Assembly: GCA_027622115.1 (NCBI GenBank)
Contig: JAQBZS010000488.1
Span: 1-6,023 of the forward strand
Direction of reading: 5' to 3'
DNA length: 6,023 nucleotides
Source: Planctomycetota bacterium
GTDB lineage: Bacteria; Planctomycetota; Planctomycetia; Planctomycetales; Planctomycetaceae
Below, piece after piece: positions 1 to 5,809 of this stretch; the stretch's first letter is position 1; every line of letters starts with the position of its first letter. The position numbers were made by a program, and so were the translations under genes. Under the pieces are notes generated by a model that did no database searches, was not told where the DNA came from, and saw only the letters and a program-made list of their open reading frames with translations.

Positions 1-213
1 GAGCCGCTGTATTCCGGATTCCACTTCTACGGCTCGATCGCCATCTTGCCCTACAAGACTTCCGCCAAGCCGATGGATTCCTGCGAGTGGTCGCTGGGCC
101 ATTATCGTCCCGGCAACAACGTGCCGCCGTATTACCAGGACATGAAGGCGGACCTAAAATCGTTTTCATACCAGGGTTTGATCACGTCGATGCTGTTCTA
201 TATGTGGCCGTAA
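1..213 (+). CDS. C-terminal 70 codons of an unidentified protein (5' end outside window)
   Basis: Frame 1 is open from the first base to a TAA at 211-213, giving 70 residues that begin EPLYSGFHFYGSIAILPYKT and end SMLFYMWP. Codon use is coherent with the other genes, with mostly C or G at third positions. The peptide is rich in aromatics (many Y, F and W) with a central stretch containing CEWSLGHYRPGNNVPPYY. It has no catalytic motif I recognise, and I cannot name the family. The aromatic, Gly/Pro-rich character would fit a secreted or surface-associated protein, but that is only a guess. The gene converges on the M20 amidohydrolase, with a 180-bp spacer between the two stop codons. An overlapping ATG-initiated frame at 87-290 is a shadow of this reading frame. 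Confidence 0.75.
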   Translation, partial: EPLYSGFHFYGSIAILPYKTSAKPMDSCEWSLGHYRPGNNVPPYYQDMKADLKSFSYQGLITSMLFYMWP

Positions 214-286
214 GAACGTGTGCAGGGTTAATTAATGAATGTAGGCCGGAACAAGCTCTGCGCAGTTCCGTGCAAGTACCTCGTCC

Positions 287-355
287 GTAGCCAGGCTCGC
301 CAGAGCGTGGGACTGGCTCTGCATTCAAAAGCCCACGCTCCGGCAGAGTGACTAC
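287..355. repeat. 69-bp imperfect inverted repeat in convergent spacer; possible bidirectional terminator or dispersed REP-like element
   Basis: A nine-base perfect stem GAGCGTGGG (303-311) / CCCACGCTC (332-340) continues outward, after one A-C mismatch, through GCC (299-301) / GGC (342-344). An imperfect stretch follows at 295-298 / 346-349 (one G-U pair, one bulge), and the element closes with GTAG (287-290) / CTAC (352-355). The 20-base loop contains GGCTCTG, which can compete for pairing: CAGAGC (301-306) also matches GCTCTG (316-321). The position between two convergent genes fits transcription termination from either side, but no T-run follows the stem on either strand, so a rho-independent terminator is not proven. 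The tidy GTAG/CTAC borders suggest instead a member of a dispersed short repeat family. Confidence 0.55.
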
Positions 356-393
356 AAAACGGGAAGTTGCTGCTGCACGCTCCCGAGCGGTTG

Positions 394-1581
394 TCACGCG
401 GTCAATTCGGCGAGTGACTTCAACGCGAATGCCACATGTAACGAAGTTCCGATCGGCAGCGTGTCCTCGTCCATCTTGAACATGGGATGATGGACGCTGT
501 AGTCGGCTCCGATCTTGGGATTCCTCATCCCCAGCCCCACGAAGCAGCCGGGAACTTCTTCGGTGTAATACGCGAAGTCCTCGCCGCCCATGATCGGTGG
601 CGAATCACTGACGTGGTCCGCCCCAAGAAGCTCTCGACCGATTTCCTGCGCCAGGTTCCAGCTGTGTTCGTCATTGACGGTGGGTGGGTACGAGTTGCCC
701 GGAAACTCGACCACGGCTTCGCAACGATGAGCCCGCGCGGTCAGCGTAGCGATCTCTTGGATGCGTTGTTGCAGCGCATGCAGTTGCACGAGCGTCAGGG
801 CTCGGACCGTTCCACCGAGCTTCACTTCCGGCGGGATGACATTGTAGGCCGCGCCGCCATGGACCATCGTGATGCTGATCACGCCGGATTCGATGGGGTC
901 GAGTTCTCTGGCGATGATCGTTTGCAGTTCGGTGATGATCTTGGCGGACGTTGTGACGGGATCGATCGCGAGATGCGGCATCGCCGCGTGTCCGCCCTTG
1001 CCTCGCACGGTGATCGTCAAGCCGCCAGACGCGGCGAGGAACGTGCCTGTTCGAGACGTGATCTCGCCCGAATCAGCCAACGGCCACACATGCAGCCCGA
1101 AGATCCGCTGCACGTCGGGGTTCTTGAGCACGCCTGCTTCGCGCATCCGTTTGCCGCCGGCTCCGCCCTCTTCCGCCGGTTGGAACAACAGCTTCACGGT
1201 GCCCGGCAATTCGGATTCTCGCTGCTTCAACAGCCGAGCCGCGCCCAGCAGCATCGCGGTATGGCAATCGTGTCCGCACGCGTGCATCTTGCCGTCGACT
1301 TCGCTGCGGAAGTCAACATCCGCTTCTTCGTGAATCGGCAACGCGTCCATGTCGGCTCGCAAAGCCACACACGCTTCGCCGCTACCGATCGACGCCAGCA
1401 CGCCGGTTTCAGCAATCCCCGCCTGGAACGAGATGCCCAATTCGGTCAATGTGTCCTGAACCAATCGACTGGTCTTGAATTCTTCGTATTGCAATTCCGG
1501 CTGCCGATGCAGCGTTCGTCGAATGTCCACGATCCAGTCCTGAATCGAACGAGCGTCTTGGAGCAGGGCGTCAAGTTTCAT
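394..1581 (-). CDS. M20-family metallo-amidohydrolase (N-acyl amino acid / hippurate hydrolase type)
   Basis: This 395-residue protein has the usual full length for bacterial M20D aminoacylase/carboxypeptidase-like enzymes, which use a di-metal centre to cleave N-acyl or N-aryl amide bonds of amino acids in the cytoplasm. Motifs in order: RADMDALPI (75-83), HACGHDCHTA (100-109) with metal-ligand Cys102 and His104, QPAEEGG (134-140) with the Glu137/Glu138 catalytic base and ligand pair, GLHVWP (162-167) with ligand His164, GGHAAMPH (196-203) opening the dimerisation domain at about 185-295, NVIPPEVKLGGTVRA (247-261), MGGEDFAYY (331-339) and VHHPMF (363-368) with the distal His ligand. No key residue is missing. 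The ATG at 1579-1581 is preceded by GAGG at a six-base spacing. There is no signal peptide. It is transcribed away from the three-gene operon and stands alone. The substrate (hippurate, indole-acetyl conjugates, acetyl-diaminopimelate or other acyl-amino acids) cannot be fixed from motifs. Confidence 0.95.
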   Translation of the reverse strand: MKLDALLQDARSIQDWIVDIRRTLHRQPELQYEEFKTSRLVQDTLTELGISFQAGIAETGVLASIGSGEACVALRADMDALPIHEEADVDFRSEVDGKMHACGHDCHTAMLLGAARLLKQRESELPGTVKLLFQPAEEGGAGGKRMREAGVLKNPDVQRIFGLHVWPLADSGEITSRTGTFLAASGGLTITVRGKGGHAAMPHLAIDPVTTSAKIITELQTIIARELDPIESGVISITMVHGGAAYNVIPPEVKLGGTVRALTLVQLHALQQRIQEIATLTARAHRCEAVVEFPGNSYPPTVNDEHSWNLAQEIGRELLGADHVSDSPPIMGGEDFAYYTEEVPGCFVGLGMRNPKIGADYSVHHPMFKMDEDTLPIGTSLHVAFALKSLAELTA

Positions 1582-1587
1582 GATCGG

Positions 1588-1591
1588 CCTC
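1588..1591 (-). promoter_or_regulatory. Shine-Dalgarno site of the M20 amidohydrolase
   Basis: On the minus strand GAGG lies six bases upstream of the ATG at 1579-1581. This supports the chosen start, which also places the protein N-terminus where M20 enzymes normally begin. Confidence 0.6.
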
Positions 1592-1623
1592 GGAGTTTAT
1601 TGACGGTGATTGCAACGCGGTTC

Positions 1624-1686
1624 GAATCGTAGACAGTGTTGGAGGAATTATCCGCTTCTAGAGGTTATCAGGAATCGTAGACGATT
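1624..1686. promoter_or_regulatory. Paired operator-like sites in the divergent intergenic region
   Basis: The 11-mer GAATCGTAGAC occurs twice in direct orientation, at 1624-1634 and 1672-1682, offset by 48 bp. The second copy is part of a perfect palindrome, AATCGT-AG-ACGATT (1673-1686, two 6-bp arms with a 2-bp spacer). The first copy keeps the left arm and spacer but degenerates in the right arm (ACAGTG). Palindromic half-sites of this size are typical binding sites for dimeric repressors or activators, and duplication in a divergent promoter region strengthens the idea. No regulator gene lies in the window, so the binding protein is unknown. Confidence 0.4.
1647..1652 (-). promoter_or_regulatory. 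Possible -10 hexamer for the M20 amidohydrolase
   Basis: On the minus strand GATAAT matches the sigma-70 -10 consensus TATAAT at five of six positions. It sits about 65 bp upstream of the start codon. The hexamer 17 bp upstream (ATTCCT, 1670-1675) does not resemble TTGACA and overlaps the palindrome at 1673-1686, as might happen at a promoter depending on a regulator. Without a -35 match the call is weak. Confidence 0.25.
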
Positions 1687-1767
1687 GACTGACGTCCCGG
1701 ACGAAATCTGTCGGTCTGCCTGCGCAGCTGGCATGCACGCGACGGTTTTGCGACCGCTTGGGTCGTA

Positions 1768-1796
1768 TTGTCGGGTTTTTGAGGTTGGACTAGTAT
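1768..1796 (+). promoter_or_regulatory. Sigma-70-like promoter candidate for the three-gene operon
   Basis: TTGTCG (1768-1773, four of six matches to TTGACA) and TAGTAT (1791-1796, four of six matches to TATAAT) are separated by exactly 17 bp. Transcription would start near 1803, giving a leader of about 60 bases before the ATG at 1865. An 8-bp inverted repeat, TTTGAGGT (1778-1785) / ACCTCAAA (1823-1830), overlaps the spacer and the early leader. Both hexamers are imperfect, so this is a suggestion based on spacing and position. Confidence 0.4.
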
Positions 1797-1864
1797 CCCG
1801 CCGCCTCAAGCCCCCACGACTCACCTCAAACTTTCCACTTCCCCCATCTCGCGAGCAACACGCA

Positions 1865-2407
1865 ATGGATTTCCAACTCCGTTCCGTTGGAAAGACGTGT
1901 GAGAAATCCGGTCACCCGCTGGCTCCCGGCGAGGTGTGTCATTCGGTGCTCGTCGAGCGGCATGGGAAAATGACGCGACTGGATTACTCGCACGAAGCTT
2001 GGTCGGGGCCGCCCGAGGACGCCGTGGCCTATTGGCGAGTGCAAGTTCCCGACGCGACGGAAAAACAAACTCCCACGATCACCACCGATGGTCTGATGAG
2101 CTATTTCGAGCAGCTTTCGGAAGCTCCAAATACCGTGCAAGAACAAATGCGATACGTGCTGGCCTTGATGTTGCTTCAGCGGCGACGCTTGAAACTTGAG
2201 GGCTCGCGCACGGACGGGGACATCGAATACCTGCAACTTTCCGGCAGTCGGGGCGATGGTGATTTCGAAGTGCGACAGCAATCACTGAGCGATGAAGAAA
2301 TTGAGCAGCTTCAAAGTCAGTTGAACGTCAGCGTGACATCGGAATGGCAAGAACTCGACGGAGTGCAAATTGCGGAACAAACCAGCCTGACGGACGACGA
2401 CTTGTGA
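1865..2407 (+). CDS. Conserved-type hypothetical protein with Cys/PGE motif, first gene of operon
   Basis: This is a 180-residue soluble protein. The N-terminus contains TCEKSGHPLAPGEVCHSVLV (11-30), with Cys12 and Cys25 bracketing a SGxxLxPGE turn. DYSHEAWSGPPEDAVAYWR (40-58) follows, then a likely helix with basic residues, EQMRYVLALMLLQRRRLKLE (93-112), and an acidic C-terminus ending DDDL. From memory, small proteins with a C-x-x-TGR/SG-x-L-x-PGE motif and a W-x-GPPE motif are common, functionally unassigned proteins in Planctomycetes; I cannot confirm this here. The two cysteines alone do not make a zinc site. The frame is open back to an ATG at 1610, but that extension is Arg/Cys-rich and crosses the promoter candidate, so the ATG at 1865 is preferred despite its poor Shine-Dalgarno. 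The lipoprotein gene follows after 61 bp. No function is assigned. Confidence 0.85.
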   Translation: MDFQLRSVGKTCEKSGHPLAPGEVCHSVLVERHGKMTRLDYSHEAWSGPPEDAVAYWRVQVPDATEKQTPTITTDGLMSYFEQLSEAPNTVQEQMRYVLALMLLQRRRLKLEGSRTDGDIEYLQLSGSRGDGDFEVRQQSLSDEEIEQLQSQLNVSVTSEWQELDGVQIAEQTSLTDDDL

Positions 2408-2458
2408 CGACCATGGATTGAATGCCTATCGGATCGTTCGCGGATCAATCGGCCAATT

Positions 2459-2462
2459 GGAG
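2459..2462 (+). promoter_or_regulatory. Shine-Dalgarno site deciding the lipoprotein start
   Basis: GGAG lies six bases before the ATG at 2469-2471. It favours this start over the in-frame TTG at 2418, which has no comparable site and would add 17 residues before the signal peptide. The GG of this site is also the right end of the 8-bp palindrome CCAATTGG (2453-2460). Confidence 0.6.
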
Positions 2463-2468
2463 ACAGGG

Positions 2469-3773
2469 ATGTCATTGGGGCCAAATTACTGTTGTGACTC
2501 ACAATGCAAGATCGGCTGGCGCTGGTGCATCGTTCTCGCGTGCGTGAGCCTGGCAAGCGGCTGCTGTCTGCCAGGCAAGTCCAAGTGGAATCCGTTTCCG
2601 TGCGAACCGAAGTGCGTCCTGTCGCCGAATCCGAGCAAGCGGGAACTGGTGCAACACATCAACGCCAACGCGGAACGTCTGCGGTCTTGGCGGTCCACGA
2701 ATGCCACACTGTCGATGTCCGGCATGGCGCTGCCGATCGCCGCGACCATCGCCGTCGAGCGACCGATGAAGCTGCGTTTGATCGCATCGTCCATTCGTGG
2801 TGACGAAGCCGATCTCGGCTCGAACGATGAAAGCCTGTGGTTCTGGATCAAAGAATCGGAACCGCAACGCATCATCACCGTCAAACACACCGACGTACCG
2901 TTTGTGTCCGACCGCATGCCGATTCCGTTTCAGCCTGAATGGTTGATCGACGCGCTCGGCGTGAAGCTGTTGCGGGAAGAAGACGTCGAATTGGAATGGA
3001 CGGACCCCGAGAACCGGCTCGCAACGCTGACCGGGACGGTGAAATCGCCCGATGGGAAACGCATTCGTCGCATTATCGAAGTCGACACTTGCATGGGCCA
3101 TGTTCGCAAGCATTTGCTCTACAACGAAGACGGTCGGCTGATTGCGTCCGCGCGGATGTCGAAACATCGATCGATTCAAGGCACGTTCGTGCCCAAGGTC
3201 ATTCATCTCGATTGGCCCGAGGCCCAGATGCAAATGAAGTTGACGCTCGGTCGCATCGACGTGAATCCGCCCGATGCGTCGGCCGCTGCGTGGCAGGTGC
3301 CCAAAATCTCGGGTTATCAGGTGCTTGATTTGGGACAGTTCGTGCCACCCGGTCGCAGGATGGCGGCCAGCCGGGACAAGAATGCAAATGCACGAGTCTC
3401 GCAGAAGCGCGTCGGTGTGGCTCCGACGTCGGAATTCGACTGGGCCGCAAGTCCGGGCAACTCGATACGGCAAGCATCGGGGCTGAAACATGTGGACGGC
3501 GGATCGAAACCGTTTCCGCCCACATCGCCGAATGCGATTCGAGGATTAGTGTCGCCGGGTGATGCGCGTGATGAGCCGCCGTGGGCGGATTCCGAAGAGC
3601 CGCGCGAGTCCGCATCCGCATTTCGAGCGACCGATTTACATCCGTCGGATTCGCGCTCGTCCGCTCCGAATCCAATCCCGCCGGGCGTTGATTCCACGGC
3701 AACCAACGAACTCTTCAAGGACGAGCCCAACCCGTTCGAGGGCGATGGCTGGACGACTCGAACGCGACAATGA
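2469..3773 (+). CDS. LolA/LolB-like outer-membrane-type lipoprotein with disordered C-terminal tail
   Basis: This 434-residue protein starts with a lipoprotein signal peptide: basic n-region (K14, R18), hydrophobic core CIVLACVSLAS (20-30), and a lipobox-like LASGC with acylated Cys32 predicted. Residues about 55-300 are compatible with the incomplete beta-barrel of LolA/LolB/DUF4292-type proteins. They begin with ELVQHINANAERLRSWRSTN, followed by beta-rich segments such as SMSGMALPIAATIAVERPMK (the 'membrane-like test region' style of these families), DESLWFWIKES, RLIASARMSKHR and GTFVPKVIHLDWP. Residues about 300-434 are Pro/Ser/Asp-rich, low complexity and probably disordered, ending in NPFEGDGWTTRTRQ. 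The family carries lipids or lipoproteins or acts as an envelope sensor; the exact role here is unknown. Nine cysteines fall in the first 49 residues, against one (C208) in the rest. The stop codon overlaps the channel start, indicating translational coupling. Confidence 0.88.
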   Translation: MSLGPNYCCDSQCKIGWRWCIVLACVSLASGCCLPGKSKWNPFPCEPKCVLSPNPSKRELVQHINANAERLRSWRSTNATLSMSGMALPIAATIAVERPMKLRLIASSIRGDEADLGSNDESLWFWIKESEPQRIITVKHTDVPFVSDRMPIPFQPEWLIDALGVKLLREEDVELEWTDPENRLATLTGTVKSPDGKRIRRIIEVDTCMGHVRKHLLYNEDGRLIASARMSKHRSIQGTFVPKVIHLDWPEAQMQMKLTLGRIDVNPPDASAAAWQVPKISGYQVLDLGQFVPPGRRMAASRDKNANARVSQKRVGVAPTSEFDWAASPGNSIRQASGLKHVDGGSKPFPPTSPNAIRGLVSPGDARDEPPWADSEEPRESASAFRATDLHPSDSRSSAPNPIPPGVDSTATNELFKDEPNPFEGDGWTTRTRQ

Positions 3774-4762
3774 CAACCATTCGCCGTGGCCTGAACATTG
3801 TTGGACTGCTGATGGCGTTGACGCTGATCGGCACGGTGGGCTTCCGAGCGGTCTCCGGAGCGAACTGGATCGACTGTCTTTACATGTCGGTGATCACGCT
3901 GAGCACCGTGGGCTTCAGGGAAGCCGTGCCGCTGGACGATATCGGGAAACTGTTTGTCGTCGTGTACTTGATCGTCGGTTTCGGCGTGTTCACGTACAGC
4001 GCGATGCAGCTGGGACAGTGGATGGTCAGCGTGGAATTTCGGGCACTTCTGGAGCAGCGACGCATGAACCGGCAAATCGACAAACTCGATCGTCACTTCA
4101 TCATTTGCGGGTTGGGCCGAGTCGGTCGGTCGATTTGCCAATACCTCGCCCAGCGCCGGCAATCGTTCCTGGTCATCGATACGAACGAAGAACTCCTACG
4201 CGCCGAGTGTGAGCAATCCGGTTGGCCGTTCGTCGTGGGTGACGCCACGGATGACTCGACATTGAAAGACGCCCGCATCTCGCAGGCTCGCTCGTTGACT
4301 TCCGTGTTGCCGACCGACGCGGACAATGTCTACGTGGTGCTGTCGGCTCGCATGTTGAACGCCGGCTTACAGATCATCGCCCGAGCCACCGACGATCGCG
4401 CCGTCGAGAAAATGGAACGCGCGGGTGCCAACCGAGTCATCAGCCCGCTCACCACGAGTGGCGTCAAAATGGCTCGGTTCATGTTGAATCCCAGCATCGA
4501 AGACTTCATCGAAATCGCCGACAGCCACGGGAGCAACTTGGAAATCGCCGACGTGCAGATCGATGCGGAAAGTCCGTATGTGGGCCAAAAACTGGCCGAT
4601 ACCAATCTGCGGCAACTCGGAGTGATGGTCATCGGGATTCGCCGATCCAACGGTGATCGACTGATGCCGCCGCCCGGCACCGCAGTGATCGAGTCCGGCG
4701 ATTCGCTCTTTGCGTTCGGCACGTCGGAGTCCGTGAATCGAATTCTCCGCGAACGCGTTTGA
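3770..4762 (+). CDS. Two-TM potassium channel with TrkA-type RCK module and atypical selectivity filter
   Basis: This 330-residue inner-membrane protein has the layout of ligand-gated K+ channels (MthK/GsuK-like): TM1 about 8-28, pore helix about 33-45, filter TVGFR at 46-50, TM2 about 60-85, then a cytoplasmic RCK_N (TrkA_N) Rossmann domain at 109-225 and an RCK_C (TrkA_C) domain at about 256-328. The nucleotide-binding loop is GLGRVG (114-119), with acidic Asp137 ending the second strand and a typical GDATDDSTLKDA segment (158-168). Four subunits would form the pore, with the RCK ring gating it through nucleotides or ions. The filter lacks the second glycine of TVGYG/TVGFG: codon 50 (3917-3919) is AGG for Arg, the only non-CGN arginine codon among 29 in the gene. 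The ATG overlaps the lipoprotein stop as ATGA, so expression is coupled. The family call is firm; ion selectivity is uncertain because of the filter. Confidence 0.94.
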   Translation: MTTIRRGLNIVGLLMALTLIGTVGFRAVSGANWIDCLYMSVITLSTVGFREAVPLDDIGKLFVVVYLIVGFGVFTYSAMQLGQWMVSVEFRALLEQRRMNRQIDKLDRHFIICGLGRVGRSICQYLAQRRQSFLVIDTNEELLRAECEQSGWPFVVGDATDDSTLKDARISQARSLTSVLPTDADNVYVVLSARMLNAGLQIIARATDDRAVEKMERAGANRVISPLTTSGVKMARFMLNPSIEDFIEIADSHGSNLEIADVQIDAESPYVGQKLADTNLRQLGVMVIGIRRSNGDRLMPPPGTAVIESGDSLFAFGTSESVNRILRERV

Positions 4763-4803
4763 CTCGGCTCATGCTCGTTGAACTTAACCGTTAGCCGAAG
4801 GCG

Positions 4804-4832
4804 TACGCGTCTTGTGGACGTCAACACGCGTA
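4804..4832. terminator. Hairpin between convergent channel and hydrolase genes
   Basis: TACGCGT (4804-4810) pairs with ACGCGTA (4826-4832). After a single C-C mismatch the stem continues through TTG (4812-4814) / CAA (4822-4824), leaving a seven-base loop. It lies 41 bp past the channel stop and 11 bp past the hydrolase stop, so it could serve both transcripts. A smaller stem TCGGCT (4764-4769) / AGCCGA (4793-4798) precedes it. Neither strand has a T-run after the stem, so it is not a textbook intrinsic terminator. Confidence 0.35.
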
Positions 4833-4842
4833 GTTGTCAAAT

Positions 4843-5808
4843 TCACCAACCGGCGCGGTGTACATTGACGACGTGCGTCAACCAGTCGAGCAAGTCGTCG
4901 ATGAAGCAATCACGATTCGGCTCGAATTCGAGCGTGTGTTGTGCGTTGGGATATTCCAGCAACCACTTATCTCCCGACGCAACTTGATGGAAGAACGCCT
5001 TCACGCGTGGGTTGTCGATGATGCGGTCCTGTCCGGCGAGCATCATCAGCAGTGGGCACTTGAGCTGGGTGCCTTCATGGATCGCCAGTTCGTCGAGATT
5101 CCGGCAGGCGATCAGAAACGACAGCGTCGCTTTGTGTAGGGCGAGCGGATCGTGTCGAATGAATTCTTGCCACGCGGGATCGCCCGTGAACAGTGCGGTG
5201 TCGGTCAACGGAATCGGCACCGACACCCACCCATAACCCTGTGAGACGGCCAGATGCAATTTCAGCATTTGCCAGCGACTGGGTCGAATTCGGGCGTGAA
5301 TCCCAGGGTACAGCATGGCCACGCCGTCCAGCAGGTCCGGTCGACGCGACGCCAACATGCTGGTCAATCGCCCGGCCCAGCTGACGCCCAGCAAGATCAC
5401 GGGCCGATGGCCGCCGCTCGTGCGTTCGGCATGACGAATTGCCGTGAGGTATTGGCAAACGTCATTGATCAGCCGATCGTGATGCGGTGCGTTGCCGCGT
5501 TGTTCGCCGTTCAGTCCGGAGCCGCGCCGATCCAGAAAATGGACGTCGTACCCAGCCGCGGCCAAGCGACTGGTCGAGTAGGTGTACCAGCCGGAGTGAC
5601 TTTGAACTCCGTGCAGCGCCACCACGTGAGCCAGCGGTTCGACATCCGGTTTCCAACGGCGCAGATGCAGCAAGTATCCGTCCGAGGCGGCATAGGTCTC
5701 GATCGTGTGCTCGCGAATCGAAGCACGATCCGTCGATCGCCGCGTCGCCACGGAACGCTGTTCGATTGAGTCCGGGCGATTGATGGGTTCGCTGGAAACA
5801 GTCGTCAT
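4843..5808 (-). CDS. Serine alpha/beta-hydrolase, monoacylglycerol lipase / S33 (Hydrolase_4) type
   Basis: This 321-residue protein carries the alpha/beta-hydrolase core from about residue 40 to 312. Landmarks: oxyanion-hole strand VVALHGVQSHSGWY (62-75), FLDRRGSGLN (91-100) typical of the lysophospholipase/monoglyceride-lipase group, nucleophile elbow LLGVSWAGR (139-147) with Ser143, acid Asp261 in MLAGQDRIID (256-265), and catalytic His291 in PNAQHTLEFE (287-296). The triad is complete. The elbow reads G-x-S-x-A rather than G-x-S-x-G. The likely reaction is hydrolysis of a small carboxylic ester or acylglycerol; the substrate is unknown. The first 35 residues are polar, Ser/Arg-rich and have no signal peptide, so a cytoplasmic location is likely. 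No internal ATG lies between residue 1 and the core, so the start at 5806-5808 is kept although no clear Shine-Dalgarno precedes it. It converges on the channel gene with an 80-bp spacer. Confidence 0.93.
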   Translation of the reverse strand: MTTVSSEPINRPDSIEQRSVATRRSTDRASIREHTIETYAASDGYLLHLRRWKPDVEPLAHVVALHGVQSHSGWYTYSTSRLAAAGYDVHFLDRRGSGLNGEQRGNAPHHDRLINDVCQYLTAIRHAERTSGGHRPVILLGVSWAGRLTSMLASRRPDLLDGVAMLYPGIHARIRPSRWQMLKLHLAVSQGYGWVSVPIPLTDTALFTGDPAWQEFIRHDPLALHKATLSFLIACRNLDELAIHEGTQLKCPLLMMLAGQDRIIDNPRVKAFFHQVASGDKWLLEYPNAQHTLEFEPNRDCFIDDLLDWLTHVVNVHRAGW

Positions 5809-5809
5809 G

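Noticed and set aside
228..235. TTAATTAA palindrome just after the first gene
   Set aside because: An isolated AT-rich 8-mer with no repeat partner or promoter context; nothing supports a function.
487..1632. 381-codon open frame antisense to the M20 amidohydrolase
   Set aside because: Its protein is Arg/His/Gln/Asp-rich with no domain, and it lies exactly opposite a gene with every catalytic motif intact. Such long mirror frames are expected in GC-rich coding DNA.
1610..1864. Upstream ATG extension of the first operon gene (85 extra residues)
   Set aside because: The extension is Arg/Cys/Pro-rich, runs through the divergent regulatory region and promoter candidate, and adds nothing domain-like before the clear N-terminal motif that starts at 1865.
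2430..2446. CGGATC direct repeat 11 bp apart before the lipoprotein gene
   Set aside because: Only six bases long in a GC-rich spacer and within a likely operon; chance is the simpler explanation.
2418..2468. In-frame TTG start giving a longer lipoprotein
   Set aside because: It would put 17 polar residues before an already complete signal peptide and lacks the GGAG site that precedes the ATG at 2469.
2499..3491. 330-codon minus-strand frame opposite the lipoprotein gene
   Set aside because: His/Arg-rich composition with no recognisable fold, whereas the plus-strand frame has a signal peptide, lipobox and a coherent domain.
3317..4162. 281-codon minus-strand frame spanning the lipoprotein-channel junction
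   Set aside because: It crosses two plus-strand genes joined by an ATGA overlap and has no coherent composition or start signal.
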